The notes under the pieces: model-generated
The model's database searches: none
What the model saw: only the letters and a program-made list of their open reading frames with translations
What the model was told of the DNA's origin: nothing
Translations under genes and position numbers: made by a program
Shown here: positions 1 to 12,505 of the stretch, one piece after another
Layout: the number at the start of each line of letters is the position of its first letter
Position numbering within the stretch: the first letter of the stretch is position 1
Source of the DNA: Fremontodendron californicum
Lineage: Eukaryota > Streptophyta > Magnoliopsida > Malvales > Malvaceae
Reading direction: 5' to 3'
DNA length: 64,000 bases
Assembly (NCBI GenBank): GCA_030761205.1
Contig: JAULJL010000011.1
Span: forward strand, 16,730,501-16,794,500

Positions 1-466
1 GGTGATACTTGGGGATAACATGTGGGTGCTTGTTGGTTGAACAAGTTCACTGAACATGACCCACTATGAGAGTTCCATTTGGTATTTCACTCAAGTGTCT
101 ATGGAAATACTCTCATGTGTTAATAGTGTAAGTAATCCTTTGACTTGTGACACCAGGTCATCTTGTATGTGAATCGTCATACTTTGATTTCATCACGAAC
201 GGTCCCAAGAAGGGATGCTTATGGTAGGGTGATATTGGGTATGGTATGAAGCATACGTAGATGGATGAGTGGTCCAGAGAGGATTCATCACCCCAAGTGA
301 TATGAGGGGACATATCTCACTTGTTCCTTGCTTATATTAACTCCTGGAAGTCCTTGGCCAAGGCAATACTTAAGGTGTTAATATAGTAGCGGTACGACTA
401 ATATGGAATAGGTCAAAGAGTAGACACTTTGCCATGCTCTTTCCTATCCCGGATATTTGATGAAGC
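1..466 (+). repeat. LTR fragment, family A, left part
   Basis: This stretch matches the reverse complement of about 22200-22700 almost throughout; shared blocks include the text around CTCAAGTGTCTATGGAAA and TTGTATGTGAATYGTCAT. It is therefore another copy of the same long terminal repeat, in opposite orientation. Its sequence continues at 19317 after the Ogre-1 insertion, because the joined ends align with one uninterrupted stretch of the other copy. The left end is cut by the window. No coding frame was seen. The superfamily is uncertain; Copia-like is a guess from the LTR style. Confidence 0.7.
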
Positions 467-3400
467 TGTCACAACCTAAAAAATAACAAGTCTCATCACA
501 AGACTTTATATTCGTTAAGCATGACATTAAAAAAAAAAAAAAACTAAGGAAAAGTCGACTTAATTCCTCTTGAAAAATGAAGGTTTTGAAAATGACCTTG
601 AAAAAGACATGGAATCGCCACCAATCCTTTTTTAGCTAGGTGTGATCGACCACCTATTAAAACTGATTTTGTAAAATATTTTAAAATTAATTAAAACATC
701 TTATAAAACAAATTTCAAGTCAGCGTTATAAACCAGAGAAGATTGAAGAATCGGGTTCGGGACTCGATTACGTGTGGGAAAGGATTAGCACCACCACAAC
801 GCCCGTATAAAACGGTACCTTATTACTCATGTGTTATCTCAAGTCTGGGTAAAAAGTCGATTTTTAATTTAGTATTTCAAGTTAATTCCCAATTTAAAGA
901 AAAATAATTTCATTTTTAATTGAAAATGATCCGAAATTTATAAATTCAAAATTTTCCTATATTCCCCAACAAACGTGGCAAAATATAGAAATTTTATTAG
1001 TTTGAAAAACTTTCCGAATCATTCTCGTTTTAAAGAAGATATTCCGTTATTAATGATAATTGATGATATCCTCCCCAGCAAACCCGGCAGAGAACTCATG
1101 AATTATTTTAACTCGGGAATATCTTTATTTTATTAAAAATCATTACCTGTTTCAAAACATTTTAAAAAATATGAATATGAATATGTGTGACATAAATAAA
1201 ATAACATAGCAAAGTCTAGATAATATAATACAACCTAAATGGTATGATATAATTTAAATGTCATAGCATATTCTAAATGAAATGAAATATCCTAAGTCAT
1301 ATGATATATTCTAAATGAAATGAAATAACCTAGGTAACATGATATATTCTATATGAAATGAAATATCCTAAGTCATATGATATATTCTAAATAAAATGAA
1401 ATGACCTAGGTAACATAATATATTCTATATGAAACGAAAAATCCTAAATTATATGATATATTCTAAATGAAATGAAATATCCTAAGTGACATAATATATT
1501 ATGAAATGACCTAGGTAACATAATATATTCTATATGAAATGAAATATCCTAAGTCACATGATATATTCTAAATGGAATAAAATGATTTAAATGACATGGC
1601 AAATATAAATGATATGGCATACAATCTAAATGATATGAAATGACATGAAATATAAAATAATGCTATCATATAATATGCATGAAAATAAAAATAAAAATAA
1701 TAATGCATGAACATAGTACATGCTAAATAATATGACAAAAATAACTAAATAAAAAGCATAGGATATCATGAAATATTCAAAACCCTATATTAAACAACAT
1801 AACATCAAAAATATAAATCAAAATAATAACAATACCATAGAAATTATCATAGCAAAAATCACATATTAAATAAAATGCATGAATATGGAAAATGCAATGT
1901 ACGAAAGTATATTTTTTCCTTTAATTAAGGAAATCCGTATATCTAAAAAGATATCCGGCTATCTTAGGAAAATATATCAAATTAAATTTTCTAAAATCAA
2001 AATACTTTGTGACATGTTTGAAAACAATTTTGAAAGAAACTTGAATGAAGATTGAAACCCAAGCCAAACCCTTTAAAAATGGCTCTAATTTCCTATGTTT
2101 AAAATCCCGGACTTGACCACCCTTAACCTAAGGTTTATAAAATCATTTTTAGAGTTTAAAAAGGCTTAGAAATTACCATAAGACAGTAGCTAAATTTTCT
2201 AACCAATAACCTATAAATGCCTTAGCCAATTTTAACAATTGTTTTTCTTTTGAATTCAAATCTGCCTCTACTGTCCGATTTTAAAACACAATTTTTTAAC
2301 CTATTTTTTAGAATTCAAAAAAATATAAAACAAATATTGGAGACTCAGAACATGCAAAAATACAAGAGAAAACATTAGCTTAATTTTTTGAGAAAAGATG
2401 ACTTCCTAGAAAAATCGAGAAAGTCCGAGTACTGGGTGAAAAACTGTTTTGCCAAAACACATTTTTTTGCCTTTGATAAAATCATTTAAAAATCAAAGTA
2501 AAAATGTTGGAGACTCACCTAAAGACCCACAAACAGTATCTAACACTTTTAAAAAGTTAGACAAAAATTGGCTAAGTAAAAAAAAAATCACAAAGGTAGA
2601 ATAATCAATTTGACAACTCTTTAATTTTCCACAAGTATGCTCAAGTGAGCATGACTTTGAACCATTAATTGGCCTAAGTCATAAATCATGAGGCATGACA
2701 TGAAATGCATGATCGTACAGCAAATCGAATGCATGATTTAAAACCTAAATGATATGAAAAATGCATGGCATAGAGAATATGGCCTAGACCTAAAGTGAAC
2801 TTGCATGGCATTGAATGCAACTTAGGTCTAAAATGCATGAAATGCATGGAAATGCAAATGAGACCTAGACCTAAAAAATGTATGGAAAAAACACAAACAC
2901 ATGGCATACTAAATACAAGACTAAAAAGGAAACATGCTAAACTAAGCAGTCATAATGCAAATGTATGAATATAACTAGACATTTTCACAAACACATGGCA
3001 TGGTCTATAGCTAAACAACCACAATCAAGCTAACCTACCACAATAAAGCTAATCTACCACGAGTAAGCTAACCTACCACAACAAATCAGAAAAACAAGAT
3101 CAAACACAAAATCATTTAACAAAAGTGATTCATTCAACCATTATGAAAAATAGAGAAAAACTTGTTTTCTTGATTTCGTCTAAAAAAAAACAAAGTAGAA
3201 CCTCCTTAGAACTTAATTTAAAAAACAAGTTTATTTCATAAAAGAGAATAAAATGACAATCAAAATATCAAAATCATGTCAACAAAGTATGAGAAAACCA
3301 TGAAAGAACATAGCTACCTTGCTCTAGCTTTCCAAATCAAGAAGTAGCAAGCCAAACCTTTCTTTTTTCTCCTCTCTTTTTCCTTTATTTATTTCTCTTT

Positions 3401-5282
3401 TTTTCCTTAGCTACTGCCTCTACTCAGCCCCTAAAGCTCTAGCAAAAATCGGAATTCCCCTTCCCAAAAAGGCTTGGCCCAATGGTATAAGAATTGTGTA
3501 GAATGTTGTAGTTTTTTCCTAACCAATTTTGATCCAATGGCCTTTAATTCAAGATGCTTTCTATGTAAAATCCCACCATTAGATTGGAATAATCAGCTCC
3601 TAAATATGATGTCATGAAGATGTCGTAAATAGGATGCCATAAATATGACAGCATCCCTCTCCATCCAGTGGTCCATGTGTCACAATTTCAAAGGCTTCAT
3701 CAAGAAAAATAACTACCTTCCTCTTCACTCTTGGCCCTTTGATCTAAAATCTCAGCAAAATCACTCTCTGTGTGGGCTTGGCTGATTGCCCTTATAAAAT
3801 CCAGCCCAATCTCCAATTTTTTAAAGGCCTTCTTCAGTTTCTTTTGTGAAATGACATTTTTGAACGCCAAACCAAATTAAACAGCAACCGAACTCCAAAT
3901 TCAAATTTTCTTTTTTCAATACTTCCAAAATAATAAAAAATTAAATTCTGGAAGTTTTCAAAATTTTTCGAGCCCATTTGCAATTTTTTTTGGATTTTTC
4001 TTCCAAAATTACCTTTTTGCGCACTCGAACTTTTACCATTTTTTAAACGAACTCCGAATCCATATATTTCTTCGCCAATATCTTCCAAATAAATTAAAAG
4101 TGTGATCTGGAAGTTTTCATAATTTTTGGAGCTCATTTGCTATTTTTTCAAAATTTATCTGCTTGAATTTTTGCATAGTGGGCTCGAGATTTGGCCATTT
4201 TGCAAACGAACCCCGAATCCAGATTTTATTTCGCTAATCTCTTCAAAATAATTTAAGATTGAGATTTGAAAATTTTTAGACTTTTTGGAACTCATTTGCT
4301 ATTTTTCTGGGATTTATCCTTTTGAATTTCTACATAGTGGGCTCGGGATTTGGCCGTTTTGCAAAAAAACTCTGAATCCAGATTTTCTTTCGCCAATCTC
4401 TTCAAAATGATTTAAGAATGAGATCTGCAAATTTTTAGAATATTTGGAGCTCATTTGCTATTTTTTCCAATTTTTCCAATTTTGCCCTTTTGCCTCCAAA
4501 GCTCGATTTTGCTCAAAACAAGTCCGATTTTTCAGATTTTTCTTTTTCTGGGAGTTGGTCTAAAAAAGCCCAATTTTTATGATCAAATTCCCTCCCGATT
4601 TGATTTTTCCTTTTTTCACTATCGGGGATTTCCCCGTTTTTCCGTTTTTTCTCCAATCGGCTCTTTTCTCGGAATTTCTTCAAACTGAGCCTTGGGCTAT
4701 CCTTGTTTACTCAATCCTCATCAATTAGGGGCTTTAGTCTTACCGAATTGGGTCATTTCTGCAATTTTCCCCAATTTCACCAAAATCCACTAAAAACCCT
4801 AATTCTCGGTTTTCTTCCAAATTGACTTTTCCTTCAGTTTTTCTTCCAAGTAGATTCTCCATTTCCCGTAGTCAGTGCTTATCTTTCATTTGGAACCTTC
4901 AATTTCGACCTATTTGATCATTTAAGCACTTTTCCCTAAATTTTTTGAACTAGGGTTTCCTTTCTCCTGAATCTCCGTAACCCAACTTTCGAACTCCATA
5001 TCTTTCAATGTAGACCTCGGATTATCAAAATTCTTTCACCATTTATCAATTGAACTTCAAATCTTGATTTTGAAAGTGGGTTGACTTTTTCAGTAGTTGA
5101 CTTTTTTGGGGTTGACTTTTTTAGAGTTGACTTTTTCAAGTTTGACTTTTTATGCATGCTTTCTTAAACTAAGTCACGGAGCAACACCTGCAGGATAAGA
5201 AGAGTCTTTTTGCATTCTGAAACATCAGTTTAGGAAGAAAACATACATGTTTTAGTGGTCCGGACAAAATTAGGTGTCTACA
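467..5282 (-). repeat. Ogre-1 3' LTR (4816 bp)
   Basis: It starts TGTCACAACC and ends TTAGGTGTCTACA in plus orientation, so read on the element's own strand it is TGTAGACACC...GGTTGTGACA. It is collinear with 14475-19316 over its whole length. The partner LTRs have small indels and scattered substitutions but no large rearrangement. Short ORFs inside it are not conserved in the partner and are not genes. Confidence 0.92.
1250..1590. repeat. 38-bp tandem repeat inside Ogre LTR
   Basis: Successive TTCTAAATG/TTCTATATG blocks start at 1271, 1309, 1347 and 1385, a 38-bp period; about eight to nine imperfect units alternate CCTAAGT and CCTAGGTAA cores. The same array is in the partner LTR (about 15255-15590), and a shorter version is in the solo LTR at about 35090-35240, in the opposite orientation. 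Confidence 0.8.
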
Positions 5283-5310
5283 GCTGTCCTTTTTTGGCTA
5301 TAGCTGAGAA
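5283..5310 (-). other. Ogre-1 polypurine tract region
   Basis: Read on the minus strand, the bases just before the 3' LTR are AGCCAAAAAAGGACAGC, a purine-rich run in the place where plus-strand DNA synthesis is primed in LTR retrotransposons. The assignment rests on position and composition only. Confidence 0.6.
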
Positions 5311-5544
5311 TCAGGAATCAGTCAAAGATAAACAAATACTTATTTTGTCCGGTTAGTGAAATCACATGTGAAGAAAAGGGACAAGGAGTTTTCATTTTAC
5401 ATTTTTTTTTTTTGTTTTGAAAAGGCTGTAAATTGAAGATATTGCCCTTAAATTGAATTCCTTGACTAATCAAGGCTCGACCCGTCTTAAGGAAACGGGT
5501 TCGATTTTAAAACAAAATATTTGACTCATTTAAAAAAAAAAACA

Positions 5545-6990
5545 AAACGAGTTTTAAAACCAAAGAAAATACCTCGACAATGGTATCGGGGCTCGATTCA
5601 TCTGATAAACAGAATGAATTCGATTTAAAACAAAAGAAAATACCTCGACGATGGGCTCGGGGCTCGACTCATTTGATAAAATAGAATGAATTCGATTTAA
5701 AACAAAAGGAAATACCTCGACGATGGTCTCGGGGCTCGACTCACTTGATAAAACAGAATGAATTCGATTTAAAACAAAAGGAAAAACCTCGACAATAGTC
5801 TCGGGGCTCGACTCACTTGATAAAACATAATGAATTCGATTTAAAACAAAAGGAAATACCTCGACGATGGGCTCGGGGCTGGACTCATTTGAGAAAACAG
5901 AATGAATTCGATTTAAGACAAAAGAAAATACCTCGACGATGGTCTCGGGGTTGACTCACTTGATAAAATAGAATGAATTCGATTTAAAACAAAAGAAAAT
6001 ACCTCGACGATGGTCTTGGGGCTCGACTCACTTGATAAAACAGAATAAATTTAATTAAAAAAAAAAAGGAAATACCTCGGGGATGGTCTCGGGGCTCGAC
6101 TCACTTAATAAAACAAAATGAATTCGATTTAAAACAAAAGGAAATACCTCGATGATGGTCTCGGGGCTCGACTCACTTGATAAAACAGAATGAATTCGAT
6201 TTAAAACAAAAGGAAATACCTCAACGATGGTCTCGGGGCTCGACTCATTTGATAAAATAGAATGATTTCGATTTAAAACAAAAAAAAATACCTCGACGAT
6301 GGTCTCGGGGCTCGACTCACTTGATAAAACAGAATGAATTCGATTTAAAACAAAAGGAAATACCTCGACAATGGTCTCGGAGCTCGACTCATTTGATAAA
6401 ACAAAATGAATTCGATTTAAAACAAAAGGAAATACCTCGACGATAGTCTCGGGGCTCGACTCACTTGATAAAACAGAATGAATTCGATTTAAAACAAAAG
6501 GAAATACCTCGACGATGGTCTAGGGGCTCGACTCACTTTATAAAACAGAATGAATTCGATTTAAAACAAAAGGAAATACCTCGACGATGGTCTCGGGGCT
6601 CGACTCACCTGATAAAACAGAATGAATTCGATTTAAAACAAAAAAGAAATACCTCAACGATGGTCTCAGGGCTCGACTCACTTGATAAAACAGAATGAAT
6701 TCGATTTAAAACAAAAGGAAATACCTCGACGATGGTCTCGGGGCTCGACTCACTTGATAAAACTAAATGAATTCGATTTAAAACAAAAAGAAATGCTAAG
6801 AATGATTCTGGGTTTGATTCATTTGGAAAAAAATAAATTTAACTTGAAAATGAAAGGAACATGCCTCGAAGGCGATCTAAGGGATCGACTCATTTGAGAA
6901 GCAAAACGTGTTCGATTTGGAAAAAAACGTAACTCGACGGTGATCTCGGGGCTCAACTCGTTTGAGAAACAGAATGAGTTCAAGTTGGGG
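5545..6990. repeat. 72-bp tandem array (about 19-20 units) in the 3' region of Ogre-1
   Basis: AATTCGATTT recurs at 5617, 5689, 5761, 5833, 5905, 5976, 6048 (variant), 6121, 6193, 6265, 6337, 6409, 6481, 6553, 6625, 6698 and 6770, a 72-bp period with single-base slips. Two or three decayed units follow to about 6990 and one precedes the array. Each unit pairs an A-rich half with a TCGACGATGGTCTCGGGGCT half and usually carries a GAATTC site. Tandem arrays between the coding region and the 3' LTR are known in Ogre/Tat elements. The 72-bp period is a multiple of three, which leaves chance open frames on the plus strand, opposite to the element. Confidence 0.95.
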
Positions 6991-9900
6991 AAGCCAAAGT
7001 TTTCTTGATTCCTGCAATGTTAGCTAAATGCAATGATGAAAATGACATGCTTTGCAAATACTTGTATGTTTCCTAAGAATGAATGCAACCAAATGATTGT
7101 GTCATGATTTCTAATCCATGGTTTCTTTGAGGTTCACAGATTATCTGACTTCATGATGGATTCTTCAAATGTTCTCTGATGCCCTACTTGTGGAACCTTC
7201 AATCTAGATCAATTGTCAAATAGTCCCTCTTGATGCAGATACTTCTTGGAATGATGCAAAATAAAATGCAAATGCTTCATGGTGTAAATGCAGATGTCTT
7301 GGATTGATGCAAGTGCTTCATGGTGCAAATGCAAATATTGAATAAGATGCAAATGCTTCATGGAGTAAATGCGAAGATCAATAATGATACAAGTGATTCT
7401 AAATGCAAATGCATAGATTGAATGAGATGCAGGTACCCCTACGAATCGTGTTCATGTAAGTACTTCAAGAATGGTGTGATTGCAGCTACAATGAAGATGC
7501 AATGATCCTAGAAATGATGTAATTGCTTGAGATGATGCGAATGGAAATATTTATGAAGGATATACTTTTAAAGGTAAAATGCAGATGCTCATGACATTCA
7601 AATGCTAATACCCATGAATAATGCAAATGCTTGCTGACATGGTGTAGATATAAAGCTTAATAAAGAAATGAGTGCTCATGAATGATGCAAATGCCCTTGA
7701 TTCTTTTTTTTAGACTTTGGCTTAGCCATTCCCAATCATTTTTCCTCTTCAAATCAGAGTATATCTTCAACTCTTTTTTCAATCTTTGACTATTCTCTTG
7801 CCCCAATAGTTGTCAAACTATTTTCAATAGAAATCTGCTTGCTGAGTTCTATTTCTTCTTCTGATATTTGGAAGTCAAGGTTAACCCTAGTAGTTCCACA
7901 CTTTTGGGTTATAAAAACCCTTATCTCATGACAACATCCAAAATAGGTGTTTAAAAAATATTTTTATTTTCCCTTTTTTGAAAAACAATTTTGCTTATTT
8001 AATGAAAACTTCTGAGTCAAAATATTAACTGCACAGTGTGTGATGTACGAATCTTTTGAAGACTGATGATCACTATTAGAAATTTCCCTAAGTATCAATC
8101 TGGGTTTTTTCAATTTGAATTGACAAGGCTTGGTACGTCAAGAGTTTGGTTTTTGCAGGAAAACTTCTCAACAAAAATGTATGTCCCTTCTAGGCTCACA
8201 AATAGAACATATTTTATGTATCATGAAATCATTGAGAACCAAACAAATTCGACATTCTTTAGTTTCCATATCAAGGTATTTCGACAAGTGTCAAGATTGG
8301 CCGGGATGTTTAAACCGAAAAGTTTAATTTTGGAGGAAAAAAAGTTTTAGCTTTTGAAGATAATCCTCCGAATGAGAGCTATCAATTTGGGAGGTTCAGG
8401 AATTCTTAGATGTTCCTTAATGACCTCTTCTTCCATTTCACTCTAGACCGCCCATTTTTGGGTTTTCTCCCTAGAGTCCCATTATTTCCATTTTTTTTTT
8501 GTTCTACCATGCACTTGAGAATTCCAAATTCTTCCTTAGTGAAATGATAATTCGATGAGATGGGATAAAATCTGAGGAAGACCTTTTAAAATTAAATATT
8601 CATGCTTGATCAAATGGACTTTTAAAGCACGTAATGTAGGCCATGGTTCGGGGTTCAAAAAAAAGGATAATAGGCCCAAAATCTGTGTTTGAGGGTAATC
8701 AGATCAAGGATCATTTTTTAGGAGAATTCCCTTTTGAAGCATTTATCTCTTTTTGGACTTCTTTTTCCTTTTTACTTCTGCTCTTTTTCTTCTTTGCTTT
8801 TGGCTTTCATTTGCCATACTTTTTCACACACTTTTTTTTTGTGTTTTCTTGGCTTCCATTTCGCCATCTTTTCCTTTTCCTTTACTTCGACAGAGTGAGC
8901 CTGTATTTATTCGGGGCTCAATTTACTTTATATCTATCTTTGAGCTAGGACTCATTTTTCCGTGATCTTTGAGAAGATCTTTCCTCGCATTTGCCCCCAG
9001 TGTAGAGGGTGATCCTTGATCAGGTTCAAAGAAAAACAAAATCTTTCGGCTCAAAAGGGGTGACTATGTATAATTTCTTCTTGTGAAAGGGATATCAAAT
9101 ATGGCCATTTCTCATATCAAGCACAAATATTCTCATTGAAAAGCAATCCTCAGGGGGAATAGATAATCAAAAGTTCATTTTGCACTTTGGAATTATCCGA
9201 ATTCTCATATGCATGATATCACAATTTTTCTTCTTCTTATTTTTTGTTTTTTTTTTCTTTGGCATGCCCCCAATGATTTAGGCATTAGTTTCATCCTTAT
9301 TCACCATATATCCATCATTTCCACATATGATGCCCCAATTTGATTAGCCATGAGGATTTGTATCATTACAAGGAACATCGCAAATCTAGGTTTATACTGA
9401 AAATGCTGAGTTTCAATCTTGGGTTTGTTTGAAGTGCCAAGGAAAATATTACCCAAAAATGGGTTTTCTCTAAGACATGGGATAATCTGGTTTGGTCATA
9501 GTGCCCCAAAGTGTTAATCATGAAATGATGTTTGGGCAACTGATGTTTTATGGTCCTTGGAAATGACATGAATGGTTTTGACACCACCTTGATACATACC
9601 AAATTACCAAGATCTAAATTCTTCAAAAAGTTCGTTCCTTTATTCATAGCCTAGACTACGATCTACATTTTTGCTTATTTTGCAATGACAATGGTTTATG
9701 AAATTTAATTTATTCGTGTTCCTTGAAGCATTAGGTCTTTCAAGTGGTCTTGGTTTAAGGAATTTAGGTATAGGAAAACCTTAAAGAGAGAGGGAAAGTA
9801 TTGGGTCATTTCTAATAATGATCATCAATATTCTCGAGAGTGCCCATTACTTCTTTTGAAAAACCCTTATTATTGTTTACCACAAATTTTCTCAAAGTTC

Positions 9901-10184
9901 CATTTGTTTTTGCAAATTCAAATTTATTGCTAGAATAAAAATGAACACAAAACATTAAAAATCAAAGTTTATTTATTTCATGTAGATGTCAACATGAGAC
10001 AAGTTCTTTTATCATTAAAGTGTATAGAACTACATGCATCAGAATGCTCCTAATGACATGCTTCTATAGATAGTAATTCTCCTCTTTAAAACTCTACGAA
10101 GATACTGATTTATGTAAAGCAGACTTCCACTGTTTGATAAGCTCTGAAGTTAAAATGCCATTGCGAAAAAGATCTTCCACTAAT
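6991..10184 (-). other. Ogre-1 non-coding 3' region
   Basis: No gag-pol motif is visible here on either strand. From about 7215 to 7690 there are many imperfect copies of a GATGCAAATGCTTCATGG-like unit. From about 7700 to 10080 the sequence is T-rich, pyrimidine-rich in places (8740-8900), with short non-conserved frames. In a full-length Ogre this interval would hold protease, reverse transcriptase, RNase H and integrase; here they are absent or decayed beyond recognition by eye. Confidence 0.6.
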
Positions 10185-12505
10185 TCCTTCAGCTATCTGC
10201 ATTCTTCAGTCAAATGCCCAATTGCTCCCATGTACTCACACTTGCTGTTAGGGTCATAACTCCTTACTGATGGGTTTGGAGCCGCTTTCAAAGGCACAAG
10301 GGTAAGGTACTGATTTTTTATCAGTATTGGCAGCAGGTCAGGGATTGGGATCGAAATCTTCTATTGGTTATCCCATGGTTGTTATTGGGAAAGGGGTCTT
10401 TCATGACACTTGGGCTTCACATCTTCAAAACTTATTGAACCAGCCTTGATGAGATCCCTGACTTTGTACTTCAAAGCGGGGCAGTTCTTCGTTGAGTTGA
10501 TTGCCAGAATAATAACCACAACACTTACTAGCATCATACCAGCTTGGATAAGGGAGCTTCAGTGGCTCAAATTGCATAGGTGTCACAAGGTGATTCTTGA
10601 TGAGCTGAGGTAGTAGCTCAATGTATGACACAGGAATCGGGTCAACTTGATTTTTTTCCTTGCTTCATATACTCGTGTAAGCCTTTCTTTCCTATCCTGA
10701 CATCCTCAATTGTCTTACCCTGAACAAGCAGTGGCTTCTTCCCATTATCTGACTTCTGTTTCTTCTCAAAGCCTAACAGCCCATTACTGATTAGTGCTTG
10801 AACCTTCGGTTTTAGAGACAAACAATTTTCTATGGAATGACTTCGAATCCTGTAATGATAACCACAAAATGCATTTTCATCATACCAGTCTGGGTACGGG
10901 GGTTGGATAGGTTTTACTGGCACTCGAGCGAGGAGTCAATTTTTGACAAGCTGGGGTAACAAATCAGAGTAAGAGATGGATAGTGGCTCAAATTGATCTC
11001 TTTTTAAAATATTCTTTGATTTTCCTTGATTGGCCTGAGGTTGGAGATTTGTCAAATAATTACTTTGATAGGACATCAGGTATAAGTAAGGATCTCAATA
11101 CACATTGTTCATGCAAGGGTAGAACTGATGGTACGTAGGTCATGGAGGATATGGGACAAAGCTTCCCATTTGTTGCCCACCATAAGTCATGGACTGGATT
11201 TTTTTCCTTTTCTTTGGGGTTCCCAATTTTTCTTGCTACCGGATGTCTCCCCTAGTTTGAGCTTTCCTTTCTTGTCTGTCTCTTTCATTATATCCTTTGG
11301 AATTATCCTGCCTGTGGAATCTTTCATGGCATTAGCAACGAGCTTATCATAGCATGGAGCCTGTAGTGTTTTTGTAAACAGGACAACAACTTCATTTTCA
11401 GTTAAGGGCCGTTGTACTTGGGCCGCTATATCTCTCCATCTACGAGAATATTCTTCGAAGCTTTCAGCAGCTATCTTTCTCATATTTTGCAAAAAGAGAC
11501 AGTCCGACAACATGTCAATCACATACTTGTATCAGTTATAAAAAGCCTTAGCCAAATCGCTCCAAGAACGAATCTGATCCTTACTCAGCCGACAAAACCA
11601 TTCGCTTGCAGATCCTCTGAGGCTATCAAGAAAACAATGGATCAATAACTTATCATTAGCCGCATGGCTTACCATCCTCTGGTAGAACATTTTGAGGTGG
11701 GTCCCTGGATCAGTTGTCCCGTCATATATCTCAAAGTTGGGAACTTCGAATTTCGATGGAATGACTAAATCAGGGACCAAGCAAAGTTATTTTGGATCTA
11801 CGCTCCTAATTCATCTATGCTTTCTACTACCCAGGGCCTTTCATTTAATAGTTGATACTTCACTGTATCTTGTGGCTGTATGCCTTGAGAATTCTGCCCT
11901 TTAATTGCTGTTACCTCACACGTGCAAGAGAGGCAATTCCTTAAATTGTTTCCCAAGACTTTTGATTTTCCTTTTGCAGTAGAACCCTCAACCTGTCCTT
12001 GTTCTTTGACCATTAGCTCTATTAACTTAATCGTTTGCTCTTGGATCCCCTTCCGAACTCTAATCACTTCTTCCTCCATCTCTTGTTAAACCTGTTCTAT
12101 TCTCTCCATTCTAGCAAAATTCTTAGCCTCCATGGCTCTTTCTTTCTCAACAAAGTCCTCCTTATGCCCCTTTTCTTTGACAATGAAGGGTATTAGCTCC
12201 ATCAACTTAATCGTTTGCTCTTGGATCCCTTTCTGAACTCTAATCGCTTCTTCCTCCATCTCTTGATGAATCTGTTCTATTCTCTCCATTCTAGCCAAGT
12301 TCTTAACCTTTATGACTCTTTCTTCCTCAGCAGAGTCCTCAACATGCCCATTGCCTTTGACAGTGACGGACATCAATTTTATCATTTTAGCCATTTGTTC
12401 TTGGTAGTCTTTCTGATTTATGTTCAGCCTTTCTTGTGTTTCCTGTAGAGCCTGTCTCATTCTTTCCATTTCGTCTAAATTTTTGCCTTCCATGAATCCT
12501 GACAA
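10185..12505 (-). pseudogene. gag: Ogre-1 gag, decayed
   Basis: Gag would form the retrotransposon capsid and bind its RNA. The minus-strand fragments, in order, are as follows. A charged coiled-coil N-terminus begins MSGFMEGKNLDEMERM (12505-12086). After a stop comes an in-frame continuation (12079-11798). After a frameshift comes the capsid core with DGTTDPGTHLKMF and SASEWFCRL (11780-11532), then after one stop the core end with SFEEYSRRWRDIAAQV (11522-11187). After another shift come two related modules of the PPYPDWYD...CGYH...H...C type (10923-10425), and finally CEYMGAIGHLTEEC near 10200. These zinc-knuckle-like modules are typical of plant gypsy gag. At least three frame changes and several stops make it non-functional. 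Ogre-3 carries an open relative at 63440. Confidence 0.85.
12020..12490 (-). repeat. 180-bp (60-residue) tandem repeat in gag coiled coil
   Basis: The block CTCTTGGATCCC...TCTCTCCATTCTAGC appears at 12038 and 12218 with a 180-bp spacing, and a more diverged third copy lies near 12392. On the coding strand the units read GIQEQTIKLMEL and ARMERIEQ-like heptad-rich text, so the coiled coil was lengthened by in-frame duplication. Confidence 0.75.

Noticed and set aside
6465..6897. Open frames with a 24-residue periodic protein on the plus strand
   Set aside because: They are the translation of the 72-bp array; the other units contain stops in this frame, and the host element is on the opposite strand.
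5545..6990. Regular repeats resembling a CRISPR array
   Set aside because: Units are head-to-tail without unique spacers, and the setting is a plant retrotransposon.
9366..9647. 93-residue minus-strand frame in Ogre-1
   Set aside because: No pol motif or other domain is visible, and frames around it are short; kept only as part of the non-coding 3' region.
12215..12448. Plus-strand frame opposite Ogre-1 gag
   Set aside because: Antisense shadow of the repeated coiled-coil coding sequence.
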